A stretch of DNA of 64,000 nucleotides from NCBI GenBank assembly GCA_907165275.2, contig OU015650.1:13546001-13610000 (forward strand), written 5' to 3'. The DNA comes from Zygaena filipendulae. Lineage: Eukaryota > Arthropoda > Insecta > Lepidoptera > Zygaenidae. The notes under the pieces are model-generated. The model saw only the letters and a list, made by a program, of their open reading frames with translations. It ran no database searches and was not told the DNA's origin. Positions 34,765 to 46,942 of this stretch are shown piece by piece; positions within the stretch are counted from its first letter, which is position 1, and each line of letters begins with the position of its first letter. A program made the position numbers and the translations under genes.

Positions 34765-35370
34765 TATGCTAATATTATAAAGAGCAAAAGTTTGTGAGTT
34801 TGTGGGTTTGTGAGTTTGTGACGTTGTAGGGGTAATCTCTGGATCTACTGGACCGATTTTGAAAATTCTTTCCTTTATAGTGACCCTGAGTGCCATAGGA
34901 TACTTTTTATTCCCGAATTCCCGCGGGTAAAACCACGGGGGAACAACTATCTCTAGATCTACTGAACCGATTTTGAAAATTCTTTCACTTATAGGGAGTT
35001 ACAGTAATCCAGAGTGATACAGGGTACTTTTATCCTGGAATTCGCTCGGGAACTCCGGAGTTTGTGAGTTCGTGAGTTTGTGAGATTGTGGGGTAATCTC
35101 TGGATCTACTGAACCGATTTTGAAAATTCTTTCACTTTTAAAAAACTGCAGTGATCCTGAGTGACATAGGGTACTTTATGTCCCGGGATTCCCGCGGGAA
35201 CTCCGGAGTTTGTGAAGTTATAATCTTTGGAACTACTGAACTGATTTTGAAAATTCTTTCACTTATATGATGCTAAAGTGATCCTGAGTGACATAGGGTA
35301 CTTTTTATCCTGGAATCCCCGCGAGTACGCCGAAATTACCGCAGGTGAAACCGCGGGGGTCAGCTAGTAT
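34765..35370 (-). repeat. Fourfold tandem SINE/LINE-tail array
   Basis: Four successive units each contain ACTGRACYGATTTTGAAAAT, CCTGAGTG and a CCCGCGGGAACTCC-type block, at about 34851, 34955, 35106 and 35235. GAGTTTGTGAGTTTGTG joints lie between some units. The last unit ends GGTGAAACCGCGGGGGTCAG. Confidence 0.7.
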
Positions 35371-36250
35371 ATTATAATCACTATGTACATTGTACATGTA
35401 GATAATTTTTTACATGTAAGAAGATGAAGAACTTATTGTTCAATGTTGTTGGGGAATGTACCTACTTTCCCAGTTATTGCATAATATCTTACAACAAGAC
35501 CAACCCTACAAGTGACGAGAACCAATCGTAGGCGGTCCCGATCGGCGCTGATTGCAATAAAAAACCTAAAGTAAATTACTTTTGTTATTCCACATGACTG
35601 ATGACAATAATACATGACATTGGTTAAGGTCACGTGCAGAGAGGAAACAGTAGCAAAACAGCAAAAAGCGTCCATCGTCATTAGAAGCATCTCGTATAAT
35701 GACAGCGGTAGGTAAAGAAAAAAAAATGAAACTCGTACTTAGCGCTAAGCAGTGTATAGTATCCTCAGAACAATAACAGACCTACTCGAACGAGCTTACT
35801 ACATGGAACTCAAAAATCAGAGAGACAGGATCAAGGTTTTAAGTGTGTATCTACTTATAGTGTGTACCTACAGTAAAAATTCGACCTTATTTCTTTAAAC
35901 TAGACAAAATGAAGCGCGAATGAGGTTTCATTCATATTATCGTTCACTGAATGACAGTATAGTGACCAATATTCAAGAATTTTATTTACAATTACTAAAA
36001 AGTCAATTACTTTCACTAGACTATCCACCATTTTGCTAAAGTACAGTCAACGAAAAAATGCAGTAGTCAAAAACTGGAATTGTTTTTATGGCAAAAACTG
36101 CGAAGTTCAAGACCGTGACCTTCAAGTAGTCGGCAGCACATACATGGCACATACCTATTTAGATAATAATCGTTTGTCAGTCCGTGACAAAAAAAATGTC
36201 ATAGGGACATTAGTGCGGCACTGATGACGCAAATGTTTTTTTATATATTA
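35371..36250. other. Non-genic stretch
   Basis: No reading frame or RNA gene could be supported; open frames here are short and compositionally neutral. Confidence 0.4.
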
Positions 36251-36329
36251 CTAGCTGGCTCCCGCGGTTTTACCCGGGGTAATTTCGGTTTCCGGGAAAA
36301 AGGCTCTTTATATCCTTTTCTTTTCCTCT

Positions 36330-36610
36330 GGACTCAGATAAGCAATAGTGTTTAAACCCACACTGGAGAAATTTTGAGTAAATCGTGTTTTAAAATTATA
36401 GCGCCATTTTGTGTCAAAATGTTTATATGTTCAACATTTTTTCGGGATTTTAGCAGACGCTTAACGTCGTCGTATATTTTGTTATTTATATATTTAAACA
36501 ATGTAATAAGGTAAACACATAATTGAAAAAGGTTTTATAACTCTCAATAAATCGTCCTGTATCGATAACTTAATTTTGTGGGTTAACGTGTTATTGCTTA
36601 TCTGTGTCCT
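36330..36610 (-). mobile_element. MITE with AGATAAGCAATA ends, copy 2
   Basis: GGACTCAGATAAGCAATA to TATTGCTTATCTGTGTCC. Inverse of copy 3 with an internal insertion around 36435-36480. Confidence 0.75.
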
Positions 36611-36845
36611 GGACGCAGATAAGCAATAACATGTTAACCCACAAAACAAAGTTATTAATTCAGAACGATTTATTGAGAGTTAGAGAACGTTTTTTAATTA
36701 TGTGTTTACCTTATTACATTGTTTAAATATGTAACTAAATATTGAACATAAAAATGTTGAAACAAAATGGCGCTATAATTTTAAAACTTTAATTTACTCA
36801 AAATTTCTCCAGTGTGGGTTAACACACTATTGCTTATCTATGTCC
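36611..36845 (+). mobile_element. MITE with AGATAAGCAATA ends, copy 3
   Basis: GGACGCAGATAAGCAATA to TATTGCTTATCTATGTCC, closely similar to copy 1 at 11864-12104. Confidence 0.78.
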
Positions 36846-37058
36846 AGTTGTCAGGGATTAGGTACAGAGGACATAGGGTACTTTTATCCCGGAATTCCCG
36901 CGCGAACTCCGAAATTGCCGCGGGTGAAACCGCGGGCACAGATAATATAATACTATCCGCTATCGGGGATCATCTAGTAGTTAATATATTCTTTGTCTGT
37001 GGTATTGAGTATTCGAATATCGTCTTAAATATCCTAAAATACATTAGGTTTATTTTTA

Positions 37059-37315
37059 ACTAGCTGTGCCCCGCGGATCCCGCAGGAATTCCGGAATGCA
37101 AAGTACCTACCCTATGTCCTTCTCTGTACCCCTGACAATGTGTACCTAAGTATGCAAAATTTCATGAGATTTCACCGACCGGAGTTCCTGCGGGAATTCC
37201 GGGACAATAAGTATCCTATGTCCGTTTCCTGGTTCTAAGCTACCTCCCCACCAATTTTCAGCCAAATCGGTTCAGCCGTTCTTGAGTTATAAATAGTGTA
37301 ACTAACACGACTTTC
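37059..37315 (+). repeat. SINE/LINE-tail repeat
   Basis: ACTAGCTGTGCCCCGCGG start; contains CCCTGACAATGTGTACC and a second, related half (GGAGTTCCTGCGGGAATTCC and AAATCGGTTCAGCCGTTC). Confidence 0.7.
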
Positions 37316-37559
37316 TTTTATATATACCTACATATATAGATTTAATTACCCATTAACATAAGTTATTTACCGACACGGCGAACCAAAATATTATGTAGGT
37401 AGGTACCTAAAGATCATTCACCCATGTAAACGGGTTTCCTCTGTGAGTTATCAATGTTTTTCTTTACGTATATTTTTATTTGTAGGTATGCCCAATATGT
37501 TATTATGTTGTTGAAAAGCATGAATCATCGAGAGCTTGAATATTTTATTAGATAGGTAA

Positions 37560-37715
37560 TAGCTGTTCCTGAAGTTTGACCCGCATTAATATCGGAGTCA
37601 CCAGGGTAATACCGGGATAAAAGTACCCTATGTGTCCTTTTCATGATGATCGGTTCAGGTGTGAAAGCGTAACAAACAAACAAACATTCACATTTCGCCT
37701 ATTAGTCAGGATATC
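37560..37715 (+). repeat. SINE/LINE-tail repeat fragment
   Basis: Contains AGCTGTTCCTGAAGTTTG, AAAAGTACCCTATGTGTCC and CGTAACAAACAAACAAAC. Confidence 0.6.
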
Positions 37716-40700
37716 ACTGACAACGTTATAGTCAACGTAGTTTTTTGCACATTGGTTATTGGTTTACGAATACTTATGTAGAGCTGAGGAGTGCCGCTAC
37801 TTTTTATTCTGGTACATAATAATAAGTCGTTTTTGAGGAAATCCCGAAATTCACGAGAGCGAAACTTTGATCATTTGTACTTTGCATCTATAATTATATG
37901 TAAAACGAACAATTTTATTGATAAATATTAATCACGTAAAAGTTTTAAAATTTTTTCGAATTTTTCCACTAACTTTTTTTTTATATTAATCTTCTACTTA
38001 AATAGGTGGAGTCATTGATTCTTAACTCCACACGATGACCTTATTTTTATAATATAACCCATACAAACTTAACCCTTCTTTTCACCCCCTTAAGGGTAGA
38101 ATTTCGGAAAATCATTTTTTATCGGATCCTACGTCCGCGTGATACAAAGAGCACACCCTCTAAGTTTCAGCTCTCTACGATCAGCGGTGTAGGCTGTGCG
38201 TTGATCCGTCAGTCAGTCATTCAGGACAAAGCATTTTATATGTATAGATGATTAATATGACAATCTTCATACTTATGCGAAGGCACAGAACTGTTATTAT
38301 AAGATACAAAATAGATTAATGAGGTATATACTGAAGTTCAGAGTTTCAGTCCTTTAAAAAAAATCCATTATATTTTCCGCAACTTACCTCTCGATGAAAA
38401 AAATTCTCTCAATTCAGACACTAATTAATATAATTTGTACGATTTTGCTGAAAATCGTCATTTTATGTTCAAACAGTGTTCACAAAGTTTTCTTTTTTTT
38501 TCAAACTAAACGTGGACGGTGTATCGTGTTCCGACAAACTTGAATTTGCCGGCGAGTGCGTTCGGAAGCGCGGCCGGTGCGCAAATGCATGCAAACGGAA
38601 TTTTCACTTTACGATGCCGGTCGGCGAGCAAAGGAAACCAGCGATGTGTTTTTCTTACTAGCTACTTACTTCCGTTAGTTTAGTACCTAAGGTGCTCGTA
38701 TTTATAAACAATATAAGCAAAATATAATATAAAAAAACTTTGACTCTGGAATTAGGTGTAGCGTGATTTGGTTTTTGCAATACTTTCATAACATAAAAAG
38801 AAAAATACAATATAATAGATAGGTACATATAAAATAATCTTACAACACGTTTATATGGATTTTGAAGTTTCAACAGTAAAACAAAGAAACTATACCTATA
38901 TAACCCCTTTTTAAATACTTAAGCAAAACCAGTTACTCATTATTAGGTAACTGAATAGTTTTGTCAAAATATTTTTATCCTTGTTGGACAAAAAGGTACA
39001 ATTGGCGAACTTATGCCTTGCAGCATTCTCTGTCAGTAAAATACCTATTAGGTGCAAAGGAAAGAATATTAAAAATAGGTACCTACAATTCACAAACTAG
39101 TAACATTAAAATCGAAAATCACTTGATCTGGTGAAGCTAAAATTTGTTAGGTAGGTATATGAAGAATATTTGAACAAAAAAAAAATTAAACCGACTTCAA
39201 GATTTCGTTGTCTGTCTCCGAAACTCATCATCAGATCTTTATATTTAAATGGGACCATTTCGGAATAAACCCCTTTCGAAAAAAAAAGAATTTTTGCAAA
39301 TCCGTCTATACATATATGACGGAGTTATGCCCAAACATACATCATAAAAATACCTTCATTTTTAAGTTGGTTCATTTATAAAGTATTCGTAATCGGATCA
39401 CGGTTCGCACCTAGCTATTGCGCCTGCAGGTTAGGTATTGCGTGGAAACTGGAATTGGTATTAAGGCATGGATTTTACGTAATGATTCTAGGCAATAGGC
39501 ATCGGCACCTACCTATAGGTATTTTAAAACCGATAAAGTGCTTCTACTTATATGAAGGTTGTAACGGTTGAGGGAAGTTTTGAAGACTCCTTTTCGATTT
39601 ATTAATCACTCAAATATAAAAATCATAATTAATCCATTTCTGAATCCGTGAAAAAATTCATGACCAAAAGTTGCCGACGAGTTAACGCGCCGGCGCGATC
39701 GCGGCCTGAAATTTTGGAGGTCACTAATAATAATATGTCTAGTAGATGAGACTTTATTGCACAATACACAATTTTATTGCACGCATTAATAAAGCATTCG
39801 GGCCACGGGAGGGGGGGGGTGTCATATCCTCCGTACCCCCCCCCCCCCCCCCCCTGCGCCTGCTGACGCGTGACGGATATTTCATACCTGCCCAAAGCAC
39901 CCAAAGCGTCGTTCAACGGCCCCTCTCCTTTTTTTCTGCTGACGCGTCGACAAATCTAATTATTTAAATGATTTACCCGCTTAAACACATGGGGTTTTTG
40001 TTTAAGGTTTTCTGGGATTTATCAGTTTTTTATAATTAGGCAGGTAAAATAATAAAATATCGTAAATAGCGTAAAATATCGAGAGCTTGAATAAATTATG
40101 CAGTAGGTATTAAACAAATGCACACGACCAAGCGATTGTTTCCTTCCGATCAATAAAAAAACCAATAAAAATTTTTATACCTATACCAACTATAACCAGG
40201 CAAAGGAGTCAAATGGAAATATCACAAATTGACAAATGTTGAGATCTAAGCAACAACTGGATCTAGCCAGGTTTAACTAGTGCACAATTTTATTACCCAC
40301 TCACCGACTTGCAGCTCTGTGCTATGAGTACTTACAATTAGATATCTTTAATCTAGGTAGGTACCGGTACTTTCACGAAGGTAACGTCACGTAATAGTTA
40401 ATACCTATTATGTAACATAGTGTCTGTTGATTAGTACGTAGTTTTCCTGTCTGGACACTTCTTAAGCGTATTTTATTTAACTGAAAATTTTGGTTTGACC
40501 GTGATCTTTAAGATGTGGGTTAATATCATGTTGGTATGTTTAATTTGAAAAAATGCTGAAAATTATCATTAACTTACCCTAAAGTGCCTTAAAATAGTTC
40601 AGAAGGTATAGACAAATGAAGACGAAATAATATCTACCTACTACGAAAGTATATAAAATTTACTTTGACACATGCGTACCTCCTAAAAAGTAAAAACCAC

Positions 40701-41220
40701 GTAAAAACGGAGACGAAATTAGGTTAACGACATACATCAAAATCAAAGGTTGGAAGGAAAGTAAGTAGAATTTCACTAACAGAAAATATGCATTTAAAGA
40801 TTTAATTTGCAATTGAAAGTTTTAAATAACTGTAGATGTACATTTTTAGGTACTGATAAGGAACGTTTAGTTTTCAAACCGTTGTGAAAATTCAAGTAGA
40901 TTGTTACAATTTTTGAGTCTTGAAATTCAGCCGCCATAAATCGGATGCAGCGGTTGGTTACCTAGGTCATGAAGAACTGAGAAAAAAACAAACGGAAAAT
41001 TTGAAATTTTGATTGAATAGGTAATGGCTGAACTGATTCTGTAAATTCTGTCAATGGATAAATTAATCTATATAGATATCGCGAAACTAATATTTTAAAG
41101 GGGAAAGATTTGTATTTTTGTTTGTAACGATTTATCTCATAAACTACCCATTGGACGATTTCCAAAATTCTTTCACTATTCGAATACCTACTAATGCATT
41201 ATCCCTAAGTAACATCTAGG
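37716..41220. other. Long non-genic stretch with scattered repeats
   Basis: Contains a repeat-like block at about 38040-38250 (CACCCCCTTAAGGGTAG, GTCAGTCAGTCATTCAGGAC), a moderately GC-rich patch at 38520-38640 without a convincing gene, a degenerate CCGACTTCAAG block at 39185-39370 and homopolymeric G and C runs at 39810-39854. No gene is supported. Confidence 0.4.
39836..39854. repeat. Homopolymeric C run beside a G run
   Basis: About 19 consecutive C, preceded at about 39811-39819 by a run of G. The glycine/proline-rich open frames here are products of these tracts. Confidence 0.6.
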
Positions 41221-41269
41221 CTATATTGTAACCCTCAATTCCTGCGGGAATTCCGAAATTACCGCGAGG

Positions 41270-41590
41270 AACAGTTTAGTCCGTCTCTAACAGAGTTAGT
41301 CTGTCAGTTAGCAAATAAAATAATAATAGACACGTAATTTTTGCTTTTTCCAAATAATGAAACTAAACATAGATAAAGCGCATTCAAGTTTAGGGTGGGG
41401 GACTCGTGACGACATTATTCGGTATAAGCCCCGTACAAACTGCACCGGATAGTGACGTCACGCGAAGTTTCAACTCAATGTATCACCGTTATTTTTTGAT
41501 TACGTAAAAAAAGGAAAAATATCTGTCCAATATTTTTTATTAATCTACACGACGGACTAAAAAAGAAATTTACTCAAGTAGACAATTAGA
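41270..41590 (+). mobile_element. Paired-TGACGTCA MITE, copy 3
   Basis: TTAGTCCGTC near 41277 and again near 41304, GACGGACTAA near 41551. One TGACGTCA is intact (41453-41460); the other has mutated to TGACGACA (41407-41414). Confidence 0.7.
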
Positions 41591-41851
41591 TACATTCATT
41601 TGTTATAAATACAACCTTTAAAAGGTATAAAGAAACCGCATTGTCTAAAGATTGGTCTGAATTGGCTTATTGCACTTGGCCTGACTATAGTATAGTCTAG
41701 TATAGTAGGTTCATATTTCATTCAGAGAATAATGCAATAGGAACGGTTGCAGGGCCGCGAGCGGATGCACTCGTTAATTGCGCAGTGGCTGTATAAAGGT
41801 GCATTAATACCATAATACCTATAGCTTGCTCGAACCAATTATTTACTAACA

Positions 41852-42055
41852 ACTAGCTGTGCCCTGGGGTTTCACCTGCGTGAGTTTCGGAATTCCCGCA
41901 GGAACTATTTTTTTTCTAAAATAAAAGTAGCAAGTTACTCCTTATAACATCAGCTATCTGCCAGTGAAGGTCCCGTTAAAATCGTTCCAGCCAATTCAGA
42001 GATTAACCGGAACAAACAGACAGACAGACCGACGAAAATTAAATTGATTTTGTTA
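41852..42055 (+). repeat. SINE/LINE-tail repeat
   Basis: ACTAGCTGTGCCCTGGGG start, ACTCCTTATAACATCAGC middle, CAGACAGACAGACCGACG near the end. Confidence 0.65.
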
Positions 42056-42231
42056 TGTAAGTACCGTATATTATACCTTCATCTGCATTTAGTGAAAAGC
42101 TATTAATTTGAAACTACAAACAGATAGGTAGGTACTTTATGTATAGATCTACCCAGCAGTGTAGATACTAGCTGCTAGTAAATTGTATCGCACAGTTTTA
42201 GGAAGAATAATTTTATTATTATGCTATGTGG

Positions 42232-42345
42232 CATATGTAATCTCAGGATCTATTGAACCGATTTTGAAAATTCTTTCACTTATGGGAAACCAAAATTCCC
42301 ACGTGAACTCCGAAATTACCTACCGCGGGGGACAGCTAGTCACTT
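42232..42345 (-). repeat. SINE/LINE-tail repeat fragment
   Basis: Contains ATTGAACCGATTTTGAAAAT and ACCGCGGGGGACAGCTAG, the reverse of the usual start. Confidence 0.6.
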
Positions 42346-44272
42346 TATAGTACAAAGTCGCTTTCCGTCTGTCTGTCCCTATATATTATATGCATACGCT
42401 TGGCTCTATATAGGGATTCATGAGGAAGGTTTATAGTATCTATATTTTATCTAAATAACACTAAAGTAGACCACCACAAACCAGCGACGTAGGTAAAAAA
42501 ATATATCGGCACTTTTTGCTTATAAATCTTGACCTCCTTAATAATACAGAATCGAGCGTCAACTTATGTAAGTTTTGGCCGATTGTTAAACAGTTTCTTT
42601 TGAAAAATCAATAGTTTTTAAACCAATATGTACATCCGTTTTGTATTATAGGCAATATTTAATAATTGCGAAAAATTACGTAGCGACACGCGGGGTCTGA
42701 TTGGAGGAGCTTAGCTTGGAGAAAGGCCTTTGTCCAGCACAGTACAGAAGTTATTCCGGTCTGATCTCAGGATACGTTAGTATATATATGACCTACTGTT
42801 AATTAACCACTTAACTACATACCTACATACATACCTAATTACAATGTTTTAATGAATTGACTGAAAACCAGAAAGTAGTTTGTTTAGAATCGACTTCCGA
42901 ATCAATCGCACCATGTTTTAATATAGGTTATATTTTTTCATTTTTACTAGCCCATGTCGAAATTATTCATAGTACAATATTTGGCGCGTATACGCCGCTC
43001 GTAGCAAAAAAATCGAATCGGTCATTGACACGTAGGCGCGGACGTAGCGCTTGAAATTTCGTAGATAGGTCACCTCCAAACTAATGTTGAATAACTTTTA
43101 GACTATTATTATTTCGACATAATTTATATTTTTTAATCATATTTTATTAATAAATTGTATATTTCGTACTGCCAGCTTTCGTACAACAGAAAAGGCCATA
43201 GCCCATTTCATAGCACAAACTGGTCCAAAAAGTTATAACTTAAAGGATTTTTTTTACTTAGGGTCCTGCCACCACCTCTTAGTGTTATTTTAACTTTCCA
43301 TTAAAATTACGTCCATTGCAATTTCGCCTTTGCACACTGTAAGTGTAAGTCGAAATTATATAGACATTTTGACGTAAGACTCGAGACTGTCTCGATAAAA
43401 TATGCGCTATAGAAAATGAAGAAGACAACGACAAAGACAGTAACCTCGACCCTTTACTTCAAGTACCTATTGGAGGTCAAGGTTGGTGGTTAACCGCATA
43501 GTTATATCTTTCTTACAATTAGATATATGTAAGTATCTATGTAGGAATGGATCTAGAAAAGGAAATATACTATGAAGTATGTATGACTTTGATATAGTCA
43601 CGTTTAATTTTGTAGCTAGGTAAATATTTCAGTACCTACCATAGAGTCATTAGACACTATGGTGAGGTAAAATAAAAAAAAACATACATACAATCGAACA
43701 TAGAACCTCCTCCTTTTTGGAAGTCGGTTAAAAAGATATTAGATTAGAGAGGTGATTTTCCGGTCTGTAGGTAATCATGCCCTCCACGTAGGTACGAAAT
43801 TCTACGAAAACTTCATAAAACTGGTTTTAGTCCAAAATCCGCATTATTACATAGGTATGTGTTCACACACATAGCTGCAGCACATTTCTGCATAGATGTT
43901 GTTTATTTTTACACTTTTAAAGTCTTTTTCATGTATAAAGCAGATTTTTAATTTGGTATTAGATAATGTGTAGTAAATGATGTAGGAAGTTTTCCATAGT
44001 CAACTCTGTATGTTTGTACGCGCATGACTCTAAAGCAACAGAACGGTATTCAGTTAAACTGCATTTTCAATCTCATCATCAGTTATTCACAATAATAAAT
44101 ATATTAACACAACAATTACAGTAACATCTCGAGAAGAGTTACGTTAGTTTATGGTAAAACTAATAACCAGTAATCACAACACACAGATCTACATTTTAGC
44201 ATGATTTTAATTAAAAATCCTTTATTATTAAGGTCTTTCATACACACACAATTTAATACAGTATAGCTTGGT
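42346..44272. other. Non-genic stretch with repeat fragments
   Basis: Contains the short GAAAGGCCTTTGTCCAGCAC fragment (about 42720-42740), common in moth repeats, and a CCGACTTCC terminal fragment at about 43677-43735 (CTCCTCCTTTTTGGAAGTCGG). No gene seen. Confidence 0.4.
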
Positions 44273-44522
44273 TAAACTAAAATGACGCGCCTCACTACTT
44301 AATTAGCAGTTTTTGATGTGCGAGATCATGTATCGATAATATCTCTTTAATAGTGATGTTGATGATGACTTGTGAATAGACAGACCAGCGGAGCTAGGAT
44401 GCGCAACATGATATGTTGCGCAATAAAATTTTATCATGTTGCGCATCCTAGCTCCACTGATTTATATTTGTCTTATCGGGTTATCGATATACCCAATGGA
44501 GGGGCGCATCATTTTAGTTTAG
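44273..44522. mobile_element. MITE with CTAAAATGACGCGCC ends, copy 1
   Basis: TAAACTAAAATGACGCGCC at the left and GGGGCGCATCATTTTAGTTT at the right are inverted repeats. A strong internal hairpin lies at 44386-44459. Copy 2 is at 47262-47459. Confidence 0.7.
44386..44459. other. 28-bp hairpin within a MITE
   Basis: Arms 44386-44413 and 44432-44459 pair at 27 of 28 positions around an 18-base loop. The inner TGCGCAACAT-GAT-ATGTTGCGCA can form an alternative hairpin. If transcribed it would resemble a small-RNA precursor, but no evidence of transcription is visible. Confidence 0.7.
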
Positions 44523-44927
44523 ACAAGCTCTACACATTTATGATGTTAAACCAGTTTCAAGTTCCTAACACTACCTATATAGTTATTTAAGAATATACAA
44601 AATGCAAACTAAGTTATGCTTTAGGCATTAATTACCAGTCCACCTTAAGGCATAGAGAAACTAAGGTGGCAATATAGGCAACTAATACTGGTCACATTGT
44701 AGTTGCTGCTGTTTACAATGCATTACAGTGGAAAAACTTTCTTGGAGCTTTGACATAATATATTTATCTTTCAACAGTTTTTTTTTTATCAGAAAAAAAT
44801 TCAATGTCAGATTCAACACCTTTAGTCCCTGATAACATTTTTACTATAGATTGAAATAGTTTACGGTCATAACTACTCGATATAGTCTGTCAAGTAGTTA
44901 CTTACACTCACTCTCACACCTCAATGT

Positions 44928-44933
44928 TTTATT
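44928..44933 (-). terminator. Polyadenylation signal of Chrac-16
   Basis: AATAAA on the minus strand about 75 bases after the stop codon, in an AT-rich stretch. It is the nearest canonical hexamer and gives a short 3' UTR. Confidence 0.55.
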
Positions 44934-45006
44934 TTACTTTAAATGCTAAAGAGAGATACATTGCAGGTAAGTATACAATTATATTATAAGGGTTAACCAC
45001 CCATTA

Positions 45007-45529
45007 TCAGTCTTGGTCGTCATTTTCACTTGATGTATCCTCACTTGTTTCTTCTCCGCTGGATCGTTCACTGGATTCATCGTCAGAATTATTTGCTCTT
45101 GCTGCTTTCTTAGCCATGATTTCCTTAAACTGCCTCACCGTGATCTTCCTGGGCATTATTTCACGCAAAAAGTCTAAAGTTTCGTCCTCTTGTACAATAT
45201 CAGCGATATGTTTGTACTCCAATTGGCTATTGTTACCAGATTTGAAAGCTCGTTTTGCTAAATCGGTAACGAAAAACTCCTGAAAAACGTACGTATAAGG
45301 GATTATTAGTGGCTTTGAAATTCAGGATCGAACATGATGTTAACAAGGTATAAACCAAACAATAAAATAATGTAGGTATTGGAAAATGGTTTGGTTTAAA
45401 ACTTACAGTAACTTTAGTAACTAAATATAAAGGCTCTGGGCCAACCGCTTCGACGTCAGGCGAACTTTTCATGATAGTCTTTACTCTAGATAGAGGTAAA
45501 TGAAAATCTTTTTCGGGTTTTTGAGACAT
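45007..45529 (-). CDS. Chrac-16: Chromatin accessibility complex histone-fold subunit Chrac-16 (CHRAC1 homologue)
   Basis: Two exons, 45529-45407 (41 codons, ends ACT|GTAAGT) and 45279-45007 (90 codons plus stop, preceded by TTTTTCAG), encode 131 residues. The N-terminal half is an H2A/NF-YC-type histone fold. LPLSRVKTIMKSSPDV is the family's first helix-loop block, followed by LYLVTKVT and, across the splice, EFFVTDLAKRAF. The third helix and C-terminal extension (LEYKHIADIV, FLREIMPRKITVRQFKEIM) match the pattern of Drosophila Chrac-16, which also ends in an acidic tail; here the tail is Ser/Glu/Asp-rich to the C-terminus. CHRAC subunits of this type pair with a second small histone-fold protein and help ISWI/ACF1 slide nucleosomes in the nucleus. 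The start chosen is the first ATG; an in-frame TTG six bases upstream is not needed. The gene is complete and compact, with a single 127-base intron. Confidence 0.9.
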
Positions 45530-45764
45530 TTTCAATTAACATACAATTATTAACAATCTAACTATAAGTTAACAGTTAAACACCTAGTGTAATCTGTGCC
45601 TAAACTGTAATGTAAACACTGCGTAAAGAAACTAGAAAGTGTAAACGCTTTAGTTATCTGTTATTGTTCTGAAATCTGGAGTGATGGTGGAAACTGGAAA
45701 TTGAAAATTGTAAACACTAAACGGCAAACGCGGTCTTTGACAGTTTGCAGTTTGACAAATTTTT

Positions 45765-46560
45765 TTTGTTCTTACCCCAATGGGAAAGGCAAAGGAAGCT
45801 AAGTCTATACAGCCAAGCCAATATTATTTTTCTTCTTCTGAAGTTATTTAATTGAAATGCATAGGTGAGATTCATTTCGATGCTTTGCCGGAATTTTTGG
45901 CAGCAACTCTTCACAGTTGAACCTTAATAGGACGCTCTGTGGGAAGTTGTATAGTAAATCGACAACCTTCCGATGAACGCCCCATTTCATCTTATTTCAC
46001 TGTTTCCACACACTGTTCATCACTGGACCACTATTAAATAAAATTCACCACATGCATACAATATTAATCACGATAAACTAATTTTCAAAACAAAGAAATG
46101 AAACTGACGTCAGTCACTGCTAAAATCCCGCCAAAAGCTCTATGAAAATAGGTACCTAATTTGCACTTTGCAGTTTCTTCTTTTTTATGGACTTTCGCAT
46201 TATAATGCATTTAGCCAGTTTCAAGTAGAATTTATTAGATCAATCTATTTTCTATTAAAATGCTTCGTTGTACGGTTTGAAATTGCAAGCCACGGTACTA
46301 TAGCTTGTAAGAACTTTCTCGGAGTTCTTGGAGGAAACCGAAGAAATCAGCTCAAAATGTCATATTATATCTTCTTGAGCGTATAAAAAACCATCACTGT
46401 GAAAATTATTGTCCAATACAGCACCTTATCACACAGCAAAATCCATTTTTAACACGGATTTTTAACCATTTTTATCGACATGAAAATAAATGACCGAACC
46501 GCCATCTTTGATTTCCGCCAAAAAAACTACCTTACAGTTTGCCGGCAGGCAGGAAGCTAA
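45765..46560. repeat. Degenerate repeat upstream of Chrac-16
   Basis: About 45783-45930 is a diverged copy of the sequence at 1853-1992 inside the element at 1624-2270. The rest is AT-rich with no gene. The Chrac-16 promoter must lie between here and 45529. Confidence 0.5.
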
Positions 46561-46598
46561 CTTTTTTTTTATTTTGCGGCGGCGCGGCGTAAGGAAAT

Positions 46599-46942
46599 GG
46601 GCATGTTGACTAATTTTTATTTTTTAGTCCGTCTTGTATATTATTAAAAAATATTGGACACGTATTTTTTCTTTTTTTACGTAATCAAAAAATAACGGCG
46701 ATATATTGAGTTGAAATTTCGCGTGACGTCACTATTCTGACAGTTTGTATGGCGGTTTTAGCGGTTAGTGACGTCACGACCCCCTCGCCCTAAATTTTGA
46801 TGCGCTTTATCTCTGTATATTTTAATTTATTTAAAAAAGTAAAAAAATACGTGTCTATTGTTTTTTTATTTTCTAACTGACGGACTAATGTGGGACTAAT
46901 TAGAATTTTGATTTTAAAAAGTAGTCAAGATCCCCATTGCGT
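46599..46942 (-). mobile_element. Paired-TGACGTCA MITE, copy 4
   Basis: Outer ends AATGGGCATGTTGACTAA and AGTAGTCAAGATCCCCATT are imperfect inverted repeats, with inner TTAGTCCGTC repeats. TGACGTCA sites are at 46724-46731 and 46769-46776. Confidence 0.77.

Larger units (their letters stand above)
36252..36950. repeat. Large imperfect inverted duplication
   Basis: Left arm: forward SINE fragment (36252-36329) plus a MITE in inverse orientation (36330-36610). Right arm: the same MITE in forward orientation (36611-36845) plus a reverse SINE fragment (36846-36950). The whole folds about position 36610. The left MITE copy has about 45 extra bases. Confidence 0.75.

Noticed and set aside
38476..38661. 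Cysteine-containing 61-codon frame in a GC-rich patch
   Set aside because: No signal peptide, splice site or family pattern; composition alone is not enough.
39629..39967. Glycine/proline-rich open frames on both strands
   Set aside because: Generated by homopolymeric G and C runs; no splice or domain support.
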